Source: Ruminococcus sp. (GTDB lineage: Bacteria; Bacillota; Clostridia; Oscillospirales; Ruminococcaceae). From it: a DNA stretch of 51,155 nucleotides. Below are positions 17,428 to 23,475 of the stretch, in pieces (the stretch's first letter is position 1; each line of letters starts with the position of its first letter). Position numbers and translations under genes: made by a program. Where the stretch lies: positions 1 through 51,155 of the forward strand of contig SVNM01000005.1 in the NCBI GenBank assembly GCA_015066875.1. The letters run 5' to 3'. The notes below the pieces were generated by a model. The model was not told where the DNA came from. It worked only from the letters and a program-made list of their open reading frames with translations, and searched no databases.

Positions 17428-17456
17428 TTGAAAAAATATAAAAATCAGAGTATAAT
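17428..17456 (+). promoter_or_regulatory. Promoter of ireB
   Basis: TTGAAA at 17428-17433, a 17-base spacer and TATAAT at 17451-17456. Only one base departs from consensus. The predicted start lies about 55 bases before the coding region. Confidence 0.78.
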
Positions 17457-17515
17457 AAATGTAAGCTTCATTAAATGCAGCACAACAATATTTCACAAGC
17501 AGGGAGGCTGAATTT

Positions 17516-17761
17516 ATGTTTGATAAAACAATGACCTTTTCCGTTAATGAGGATAAGGAAGCAGAGCTGAAGAAAAATCTTACTATTATTTATGACGCTC
17601 TTATGCAGAAGGGTTACAACCCTATAAATCAGATAGTTGGTTATATTCTGTCGGAGGATCCGACCTACATAACCACATACAATAATGCAAGAAGTCTTAT
17701 ACGCCATATTGACCGCGATGAGCTTCTTCAGGTTCTTGTAAGGTCTTACCTTAATTCGTAA
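17516..17761 (+). CDS. ireB: IreB/ReoM-family regulatory phosphoprotein (UPF0297)
   Basis: This 81-residue protein matches IreB/ReoM throughout, including 'FDKTMTFSV', '[28 protein letters not shown]' split over the centre, and '[18 protein letters not shown]'. In Enterococcus and Listeria this small protein is a target of the PASTA kinase and controls cephalosporin resistance and MurA turnover. The N-terminal Thr of 'DKTMTF' is in the region phosphorylated in those homologs. In many Firmicutes it sits beside ruvX; here it is alone, with its own promoter and a strong terminator. Symbol by family; reoM is the Listeria name. Confidence 0.93.
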   Translation: MFDKTMTFSVNEDKEAELKKNLTIIYDALMQKGYNPINQIVGYILSEDPTYITTYNNARSLIRHIDRDELLQVLVRSYLNS

Positions 17762-17819
17762 GCAGAGCGGTATTGTCTGCACAAAGACAGCCGTAATGCG
17801 AAAACAAATATCAACACAG

Positions 17820-17848
17820 GACGGCAGGATAATGCCGTCTTTTTATTT
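17820..17848 (+). terminator. Intrinsic terminator of ireB
   Basis: GACGGCA (17820-17826) pairs with TGCCGTC (17833-17839) around GGATAA, followed at once by TTTTTATTTTT. A textbook terminator. Confidence 0.92.
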
Positions 17849-17970
17849 TTGTTACAAAAACATTTTCAGTGAAATAAATCCCCGAAATTTCCATAAATAC
17901 TTTTTGAAAGGCGAGCCATAATACTCTTGCGGAAGTAACCCGCAACTTTTTAAAAGGAATTTGAAAATAT

Positions 17971-18708
17971 ATGAGATTTACAGCTCTGGCAGCAGCAGCT
18001 TTAATAGCGGCAAGCGTGCACAGCTCAGCAGTTTGTTATGCTGAAGGCACAAAAATCGGCTATGGACAGGGCACTGTCGTTGACAGCAATAATGTTCCGA
18101 CAGACGCTGCTGAATTCAACAGCCGGTACGGCGATTATGATGCCTGCGCCCTATCGGAGGAGGATAACAGAATAATTATCACTTTCGACCAGGGCTATGA
18201 AAACGGTTATACCGAAAAAATACTTGATACTCTCAAGGAAAAGAACGTAAGCGCTGTGTTTTTCCTTACAGGCGATTATGCCGGAAAGGAAAAAGCTTTA
18301 GTACAGCGAATGATTGACGAAGGTCACGTGATAGGAAATCACGGAATGACTCACGCAAGTCTGCCCGATCTTTCTGAAGAAGATGCAAAGGAAGAGATAA
18401 TGTCGCTTCATAATTACGTACTGGAAGAGTACGGATATGAAATGCAGTATTTTCGCTGTCCCTGTGGAGAATACTCGGAAGAAGCTCTTGAAGCAATACA
18501 GAACTGCGGTTACAAAACACTGTTCTGGAGCTTTGCTTATGTGGACTGGAAAACAGACAGTCAGCCATCAACCGGCGAAGGTTTTAAAAAGCTAACCGAA
18601 TCAGCACACGGCGGAGAGATACTCCTTCTTCATTCAGTATCATCAACAAATGCAGAAATACTCGGCGATGTGATAGATAACTTCAGAGCACAGGGCTATA
18701 CGGTCTGA
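17971..18708 (+). CDS. pdaA: PdaA-like polysaccharide deacetylase
   Basis: This secreted 245-residue NodB-fold enzyme has a signal peptide (about 1-24) and the blocks typical of PdaA, the peptidoglycan N-acetylmuramic acid deacetylase needed for muramic-delta-lactam in spore cortex: 'ITFDQGYENGYTEKIL', 'VFFLTGDYA', 'DEGHVIGNHGMTH' (metal-binding NHxxxH), 'FRCPCGEYSEEAL' and 'TLFWSFAYVDWK'. The usual TFDDG aspartate is Gln here (PdaA has Asn), and the RPPRG block reads R-C-P-C-G, which is odd. It ends directly after 'AQGYTV', shorter than the Bacillus protein. With SpoIIID nearby this hints at sporulation capacity. A terminator follows. Confidence 0.85.
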   Translation: MRFTALAAAALIAASVHSSAVCYAEGTKIGYGQGTVVDSNNVPTDAAEFNSRYGDYDACALSEEDNRIIITFDQGYENGYTEKILDTLKEKNVSAVFFLTGDYAGKEKALVQRMIDEGHVIGNHGMTHASLPDLSEEDAKEEIMSLHNYVLEEYGYEMQYFRCPCGEYSEEALEAIQNCGYKTLFWSFAYVDWKTDSQPSTGEGFKKLTESAHGGEILLLHSVSSTNAEILGDVIDNFRAQGYTV

Positions 18709-18715
18709 TTTATTC

Positions 18716-18753
18716 AGCGGAAACTGTAACAAAAGCGGTTTCCGCTGTTTTTT
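18716..18753. terminator. Convergent terminator between pdaA and a small membrane protein gene
   Basis: AGCGGAAAC (18716-18724) pairs with GTTTCCGCT (18738-18746), followed by G and a run of T. It serves pdaA and overlaps the end of the opposing gene. Confidence 0.88.
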
Positions 18754-19018
18754 ATAAGTCGTCGTCGTTTATTTCGTTGCGGTGAATTTTTATAAGAAGA
18801 TTTACATAGAAAGCAGTGAAAACCACCGTCAGAATTATACAGCAGACCATAAAAAGAATATTGGTTTCAGACGCTGATATTGCACAAAGTGCAAATATTA
18901 CGATTACAAATCCGTAAACAAGCGTTGAAACAACATACTTGACTGCTTTAGGAATCTTTTTTCCGTGAAGCAGACCGTCGAAAATTGCCGACAGTATTTC
19001 CTCTATGATGATATCCAT
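18752..19018 (-). CDS. Small two-helix membrane protein, unknown
   Basis: The 88-residue product has an amphipathic start, a basic GKKIPKAVKY segment, and two hydrophobic segments (about 29-48 and 53-73) before an acidic tail NEINDDDL. No family is recognised. ACGGAGGT lies just before the ATG, and base composition is like the neighbours. It may be the last gene of the DUF1836-prohibitin cluster, but a 238-base gap separates them. Confidence 0.6.
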   Translation of the reverse strand: MDIIIEEILSAIFDGLLHGKKIPKAVKYVVSTLVYGFVIVIFALCAISASETNILFMVCCIILTVVFTAFYVNLLIKIHRNEINDDDL

Positions 19019-19256
19019 ATAAACCTCCGTTAAGTTTACCCCATTGCCGGACCGCTTTTACCCCTTGCAGTCCGGCGTTTCCCAAAAATTCTGCTTCAGC
19101 CGTTTCCCAAAACAGCCTGGCACCTTTGCTGAAGTAATCCCAAAACCTCAGCAGTTTGCTATATCATGGTCAGACGAACTCTTCCATAACCTCGAAAACA
19201 AATTCAATTATGAATTCAAAAACAAATTCAATGCAAGCACCGATTTTTCTCATTAA
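19019..19256. other. Gap with small hairpin and TTCCCAAAA repeats
   Basis: This gap holds GCCGGAC (19046-19052) pairing with GTCCGGC (19070-19076), and a TCCCAAAA-type motif repeated three times within about 75 bases, with CTTCAGC/GCTGAAG between copies. No convincing gene or T-run terminator is visible. It could be a decayed coding remnant. Confidence 0.35.
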
Positions 19257-20177
19257 TTATTCTCCCTGAGCTGTTGTGCCTGACGGATACTGTGTTGTAC
19301 CGCCGGAAGCAGTTGTATCGTCGATAGGAACGTTTATAAGCAGACCGTTTCCGTCGCTTGTAACCTTAGGAAGCTTACCATCCCACTTAGAAATCTGCTC
19401 GTACATAATAACCTTATTTGAAAGCGACTCTTCAAGAAGCTTGTTAGCGTCTGCCTGAGCCTGAGCTTCTGCAAGAATAGCAGTAGCCTCAGCTTCCGCA
19501 GCGATCACTTTTTTCTGAGCCTCTGCTTCGGCAATAACGATAGCCTGTTCCTGTTCGGTCTGAGTTTTTATAAGGTTTTGTTCAGCAACCTGTTTTGCTT
19601 CGATAGCGTTGTTGAACTCTTCCGAGAAGTCAAAGTTCACGATGTTGAACTTTTCTATGTAAATTCCGTAGCTGTTGAGTTTTGCGTCAAGTGCAGATTT
19701 TACCTCTTCACCGACCTTTGCACGCTCTGTAATAAGCTGTTCAGCCGTATACTTTGCAGTAACAGATTTCATACACTCCTGAACTACGGGAGTAATAAGA
19801 ACCTTTTTGTAATCAATACCCACATTCTGATAGATATCAGGGCTGGCGTCAGAGCTTATACGATAGTTTACAGCAATAGTACTGCTTACTGTCTGCATAT
19901 CCTTTGAAACAGCCGATGCGGGAGTCTCATAAACCTGAATTTTATTTGACATAGTCTCTACCGACTGGATAAAAGGAATTTTAACGTGAAATCCCTCTGT
20001 CATAGGGTTATCAGAAACCTTACCGAGAGTCATAACAACACCTGTGTTACCTGCGGGAACGATGGTGAAAGAGTTTGCACAGAGTATCAGAGCAAGCACT
20101 CCGATAACAGCGTATTTAGCTCCTTTGAATTTTCTTTTTACAGTTCCGTCAGGGTTGAGTTCCTGAAATCTTGCCAT
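19257..20177 (-). CDS. Prohibitin-type SPFH (band 7) membrane protein
   Basis: This 306-residue protein has a short cytoplasmic start, a membrane segment (about 20-40), a band 7/SPFH domain (about 40-215, including 'VPAGNTGVVMTLGKVSDNP' and 'GFHVKIPFIQSVE') and an Ala/Glu/Gln-rich coiled coil (about 195-255) typical of prohibitins. The tail is Ser/Gly/Thr-rich. Such proteins form ring-like scaffolds in functional membrane microdomains and modulate membrane proteases. It is the third gene of an operon behind DUF1836 and a glycine-zipper protein (25-base gap). Confidence 0.9.
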   Translation of the reverse strand: MARFQELNPDGTVKRKFKGAKYAVIGVLALILCANSFTIVPAGNTGVVMTLGKVSDNPMTEGFHVKIPFIQSVETMSNKIQVYETPASAVSKDMQTVSSTIAVNYRISSDASPDIYQNVGIDYKKVLITPVVQECMKSVTAKYTAEQLITERAKVGEEVKSALDAKLNSYGIYIEKFNIVNFDFSEEFNNAIEAKQVAEQNLIKTQTEQEQAIVIAEAEAQKKVIAAEAEATAILAEAQAQADANKLLEESLSNKVIMYEQISKWDGKLPKVTSDGNGLLINVPIDDTTASGGTTQYPSGTTAQGE

Positions 20178-20202
20178 AGTAATTCTCCTTTAAAAATAAA
20201 TG

Positions 20203-20469
20203 TTAATTTTTGTTATTATCTGATTTATCAGAATTCTTCTTGTTTTTCTTTTTGAGGCTGTCAGATGCAAGACCTATACACATACCGATTGATATACCGA
20301 GGCACATACCAACACTAGCGTTATCAAAAAGCAGATTTCCAAACATCATTCCAAACATCATTCCGAAGCACATTCCCAGCCCCATACTGCTTCCGACTGA
20401 AGCGTCATCAGATTTCTTTTTATCAGGCGTATTTTCTTCATTAATTTGTTGATTATTATCGTTATCCAT
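20203..20469 (-). CDS. Small glycine/methionine-zipper membrane protein
   Basis: This 88-residue protein has charged, Asn/Lys/Asp-rich ends and a centre with two glycine-zipper segments: 'GLGMCFGMMFGMMFGNLL' and 'VGMCLGISIGMCIGLA'. Both are expected to pack as membrane helices. No family is assigned. It lies between the DUF1836 regulator (22-base gap) and prohibitin (25-base gap), so it is probably a membrane partner of the prohibitin assembly; that link is inference from the operon. Confidence 0.72.
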   Translation of the reverse strand: MDNDNNQQINEENTPDKKKSDDASVGSSMGLGMCFGMMFGMMFGNLLFDNASVGMCLGISIGMCIGLASDSLKKKNKKNSDKSDNNKN

Positions 20470-20491
20470 ATTTATACAAACCTTTCTTCAA

Positions 20492-21061
20492 TTAACCGAA
20501 TATTTCACCAAGTGAGTTTTCGGTTTCTCTTTTGAGCACTGAGCATCTGTATGCCATAACCATTATGTACATAGCCTTTCTCAGCTTATCCTCATCAGAG
20601 CGTATACTTTTTTCTGAAATTGATATTTCCTCGTTAATGAGCTTTCTGATTGATTCAGGACTGAAAGCTCCGTTATCCTCAGCAGAGAAAATAATTCTGC
20701 AGAGCATATTATAAAGAGCTGTATCAGCGATAATATCATCTGAAGTATCCTCAACATCGCCGTTTATATAGCACATAAGTCTGGCGATATCTTCCAGCTT
20801 CATAACACCTCTGAGCATATTTATCAGAAGTATTCTGACAACCTGTTTTTCCGAGTATTTCTTACCAACCGTAGCTGAAACCCATTTACGCTTTATCCAG
20901 TTCTGGATAGTAGAGCCTTCAAGACCGGTAAGCTTTGAAAGCTGGGAAAGAGTAAGACCGCCGGTAGCTTCAAGCACAGGAGCAACCATAGTAAAGGCAG
21001 ACTCTCTTGCCTGTTCGGAAAATTTAAGAGTTGTACCGGGAATGACTCTATTCATAGTCAC
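20492..21061 (-). CDS. DUF1836 helix-turn-helix regulator
   Basis: This 189-residue protein matches the DUF1836 pattern: a MerR-like winged HTH 'LTLSQLSKLTGLEGSTIQNWIKRKWV' (here split; about residues 36-61), then 'KKYSEKQVVRILLINMLRGVMKLEDIARLMCYING' style core and 'DDIIADTALYNML'. The family is presumed to bind DNA. It heads an operon with a glycine-zipper protein and a prohibitin, and its promoter carries two TCACGTGA palindromes around the -10 box, so autoregulation is likely though unproven. Confidence 0.85.
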   Translation of the reverse strand: MTMNRVIPGTTLKFSEQARESAFTMVAPVLEATGGLTLSQLSKLTGLEGSTIQNWIKRKWVSATVGKKYSEKQVVRILLINMLRGVMKLEDIARLMCYINGDVEDTSDDIIADTALYNMLCRIIFSAEDNGAFSPESIRKLINEEISISEKSIRSDEDKLRKAMYIMVMAYRCSVLKRETENSLGEIFG

Positions 21062-21070
21062 ACACTCCTC

Positions 21071-21114
21071 TCACGTGATGATATGATTATATCACAGGTT
21101 CACGTGAACTTCAA
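21071..21114 (-). promoter_or_regulatory. DUF1836 operon promoter with two TCACGTGA operator-like sites
   Basis: On the minus strand TTGAAG (21114-21109), a 17-base spacer and TATAAT (21091-21086) form the promoter. TTCACGTGAA (21099-21108) fills the spacer next to the -35 box, and TCACGTGA (21071-21078) lies just downstream of the likely start site; their centres are 29 bases apart. The layout suits repression by a dimeric protein, the DUF1836 product being the nearest candidate. Confidence 0.75.
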
Positions 21115-21310
21115 ATAGCGTCTTGGGACGTTTCGGCGTGAAAATTGCTGTTTTTTGTAAAATATCTCCATAAATCTCACTTTTTCACATTTTTTCAAGA
21201 TTTTTCATCTGCGGATACTGTTAAGTACTTTAATCACGAAATCAAGCATATATATTTATTGTCCTCAGAATTTTTCGTCGGATTAATTTTATTTGTATGG
21301 GAGTGATTTC

Positions 21311-21595
21311 TTGAAAACTCAGCCTAACAGCCGTGCGGTAATGCTCGGACAGTATATTGTGGAAAATAAGGCTACAGTACGTGCAACAGCAAAGAAATTC
21401 GGAATATCCAAAAGCACTGTACATAAAGACGTCAGCGAGCGTCTGCAGAAAACAGAGCCTGAGCTTTACAATCAGGTAAAGGATATCCTTGAAATAAATA
21501 AAAAGGAGCGTCATATCAGAGGCGGACTTGCAACAAAAAACAAATACCGACAGCTTGCAATGGGGAATTCAAAAAACAAGAGCTCTGCCATCTGA
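21311..21595 (+). CDS. spoIIID: Sporulation transcription regulator SpoIIID
   Basis: The 94-residue product is recognisably SpoIIID, the mother-cell regulator of sporulation: 'LGQYIVENKATVRATAKKFGISKSTVHKDVSERL' spans the HTH and 'RHIRGGLATKNKYR' the basic C-terminal extension. The start is taken as the TTG at 21311: GGGAG at 21299-21303 is correctly spaced, and the residue count to the conserved 'YIVE' then equals that of Bacillus SpoIIID. A longer form from TTG 21293 would lie on that ribosome binding site. The gene stands alone. Confidence 0.88.
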   Translation: MKTQPNSRAVMLGQYIVENKATVRATAKKFGISKSTVHKDVSERLQKTEPELYNQVKDILEINKKERHIRGGLATKNKYRQLAMGNSKNKSSAI

Positions 21596-21615
21596 CAGAG
21601 CCCGCATCTATCTGA

Positions 21616-21704
21616 AAACAGCAACATTATATATGCCATTTTGCGGAGCACTTCACGGACAGCAAATAAGCGTCACTCCGCAGACATATATTCTGTTGCT
21701 GTTT
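21616..21704. repeat. Long imperfect inverted repeat downstream of spoIIID
   Basis: Left arm 21616-21648 (AAACAGCAACA ... ATATATG ... GCGGAG) pairs with right arm 21676-21704 (CTCCGC ... CATATAT ... TGTTGCTGTTT) around a 27-base loop. The pairing is in three blocks of 11, about 8 and 6 bp with small internal loops. No T-run follows, so it may be a structured RNA or stability element. With the next entry it fills the gap 21596-21896. Confidence 0.7.
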
Positions 21705-21762
21705 ACTTTATTTTATGCAGTTTTTCAGGTTTTGCAACAAGAAATTTCTTACAAATATAAAA

Positions 21763-21894
21763 GTCCTGTATTTTAACAATGGTATTCTTATATGAGAATA
21801 TACGAGTATATTGAGGGAAACCCTTTTGAAAAAGGGTTTCCCCCACTAAATACACATAAATTCCTATTAGGACATCACTGTTATGATACAGGAC
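21763..21894 (-). repeat. Terminator-associated structured repeat, short form, copy 3 (inverted)
   Basis: Core 21777-21880 (104 bp) is the reverse complement of the two ends of the 275-bp element joined together; about 170 internal bases are missing. The joint leaves a near-perfect hairpin of GGGAAACCC(T)TTT with its complement. Arms GTCCTGTAT (21763-21771) and ATACAGGAC (21886-21894) pair perfectly, five bases outside the core on each side, and are flanked by AAAA and TTTT. It lies between the ends of convergent genes. Confidence 0.88.
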
Positions 21895-21896
21895 TT

Positions 21897-23390
21897 TTAT
21901 TTATCTGTGAAGATATTTTCCCTGAGAATATTGATATTGGGAACAAAATCAATTGAAAGAGCCGAGCCACCGTCGGAAGTAGTTGTGTTTCCGTAGAGAC
22001 CTTCAGCGGGAATACGGAGCTGTTCAAGGTCATATCCGAGAAGGAAGGGAAGTCTCAGTGAAAGAGCATAAAGCTCAGCTGTTGACATATTGGTAGTTAC
22101 CTGAGGCACAGCATTCTGAGCAATTTCAGTAATGATTGAAGGGTTAAAGCTTTTCAGCTTTTCCACGATTTTCGCAATAACATCACGCTGACGCTGAGTA
22201 CGCTCGAAATCGGCATTTCCTATATGACGTATTCTTGCATAGGAAAGAGCCTGTTTTCCGTTAAGCTTAAGGACTCCGCCACCGCTGAGAAGGTCAGCGT
22301 CAACAGCATCACCCATAAGCTCATTTACCTCAGCCATAAGGATAGTGTTGATTTCCCTGGCTTCGGCATCTGAAACCTCAATTTCGATACCTCCCACAGA
22401 GTCAACAATAGAAGCAAATGAGTTGAAATTGATTGAAACGTAATCGTCGATGCGGATATCGAAATTCTTTTCGATTGTATCCATAAGAAGCTCAGCACCG
22501 CCATAAGAGTAGGAAGCGTTGAGTTTATTCCAGCCACGTCCGGGAATTTCCACATAAGCGTCACGCATAAGCGAGGTAAGGAAAATCTTGTTTGTTCTGC
22601 TGTTTATGGAAACGAGGATCATAGTATCAGAGCGTCCGCGCTCGTCAAGAGTACGTCCGTCCGTACCGATAACAAGCACATTCTTGACATAGCTTTTGTA
22701 GAGTGAACCGTTTGTGTAAGTACGTGTACCTGTTTCCTGATGATTGAGCTTGTTGATAACCGAAAGCGACGCACAGGAATAAAGGCTGAAAACAAGCACA
22801 ACAGGAATAAGCAGAGAAATAAGCAGTTTAACGATAAACGGAGTTCTGCGTTTATTCTTGTTTTTATTGCTTTTCTGTTTTGCAGAGCTATTCTGTTGCG
22901 GAGGTCTCTGCTGTGAAGGTCTCTTCTGTGGAGGTCTTTGTTGCGGAGGTCTCTGCTGTGAAGGTCTCTGCTGAGTAGGTCTCTGCTGAGGTGGTCTCTG
23001 CTGTGAAGGTCTCTGCTGAGTAGGTCTCTGCTGAGTAGGTCTCTGCTGAGTAGGTCTCTGCTGAGGAGGTCTTTGCTGAGGAGCTCTCTGCTGAGTAGGT
23101 CTCTGCTGAGGTGGTCTTTGCTGAGGAGCTCTTTGCTGAGGATTACTCTGTCCCGAATTATAATAATTCATTCTGCCTGGAGTCTGTGGACTTTTATTAT
23201 ATCCCTGATTTTGTCTGTAGCTGTTTTCTGAGGAGCCGTATTGTTCAGCCGTGTTATATCTGATATTTTCAAGCTCTGCCGTATCGCAGTTATCCGACTG
23301 AGGAGCAAAGAACATAGTCTTTTCGTTATCGGTATTACGTGGCTCTGAGCTACGGTTATTGTTGTTATGGCTATTATTTTTCAACTGCAT
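21897..23390 (-). CDS. LytR-CpsA-Psr (LCP) family protein with Gln/Arg/Pro repeat tail
   Basis: This 497-residue protein has a long disordered cytoplasmic N-terminus. Residues up to about 170 are Asn/Gln-rich and hold 17 pentapeptides of the type QQRP(P/T/S/A). A basic patch 'KNKNKRR', one membrane helix (about 185-208) and an external LCP domain (about 225-490) follow. LCP marks are 'NVLVIGTDGRTLDERGRSDTMILVS', 'LTSLMRDAYVEIPG', 'KLNASYSYGGAELLMDTIEKNF' and 'ARIRHIGNADFERTQRQRDVI' (each partly shown), with the Arg/Asp residues that bind polyprenyl pyrophosphate. LCP enzymes attach teichoic acids or capsule glycans to peptidoglycan. It is close to but separated by a hairpin from the next operon. 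Confidence 0.92.
   Translation of the reverse strand: MQLKNNSHNNNNRSSEPRNTDNEKTMFFAPQSDNCDTAELENIRYNTAEQYGSSENSYRQNQGYNKSPQTPGRMNYYNSGQSNPQQRAPQQRPPQQRPTQQRAPQQRPPQQRPTQQRPTQQRPTQQRPSQQRPPQQRPTQQRPSQQRPPQQRPPQKRPSQQRPPQQNSSAKQKSNKNKNKRRTPFIVKLLISLLIPVVLVFSLYSCASLSVINKLNHQETGTRTYTNGSLYKSYVKNVLVIGTDGRTLDERGRSDTMILVSINSRTNKIFLTSLMRDAYVEIPGRGWNKLNASYSYGGAELLMDTIEKNFDIRIDDYVSINFNSFASIVDSVGGIEIEVSDAEAREINTILMAEVNELMGDAVDADLLSGGGVLKLNGKQALSYARIRHIGNADFERTQRQRDVIAKIVEKLKSFNPSIITEIAQNAVPQVTTNMSTAELYALSLRLPFLLGYDLEQLRIPAEGLYGNTTTSDGGSALSIDFVPNINILRENIFTDK
22892..23146 (-). repeat. 17 tandem 15-bp units encoding QQRPx
   Basis: About 255 bases of imperfect 15-base units (plus-strand form like GGTCTCTGCTGAGTA) encode 17 QQRP(P/T/S/A) pentapeptides in the cytoplasmic tail of the LCP protein. 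The units differ mainly at the fifth codon. Copy number probably varies between strains. Confidence 0.9.
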
Positions 23391-23440
23391 ATAAGTCTCC
23401 TTTCATACAAGAGTACAGTAAATGTGATTGTATAAAATGA

Positions 23441-23466
23441 TACGGGTGAGGAAATCCACACCCGTA
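23441..23466 (-). terminator. Possible terminator after the P-type-ATPase-like gene
   Basis: TACGGGTG (23441-23448) pairs with CACCCGTA (23459-23466) around ten bases, ten bases past the stop of the gene ending at 23476. On the minus strand it is followed by TCATTTTATA, a weak T-rich tract. Confidence 0.6.
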
Positions 23467-23475
23467 ACGGTTTGA

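Noticed and set aside
19044..19256. Plus-strand 70-codon frame in the gap before the prohibitin gene
   Set aside because: No ribosome binding site and no homology recognised; composition and short repeats look non-coding.
21528..21776. Plus-strand frame overlapping the end of spoIIID
   Set aside because: It overlaps spoIIID and the long inverted repeat, has no recognisable protein features and no ribosome binding site.
22892..23146. Possible CRISPR array (regular short repeats)
   Set aside because: Units are 15 bp without spacers and encode in-frame QQRPx pentapeptides.
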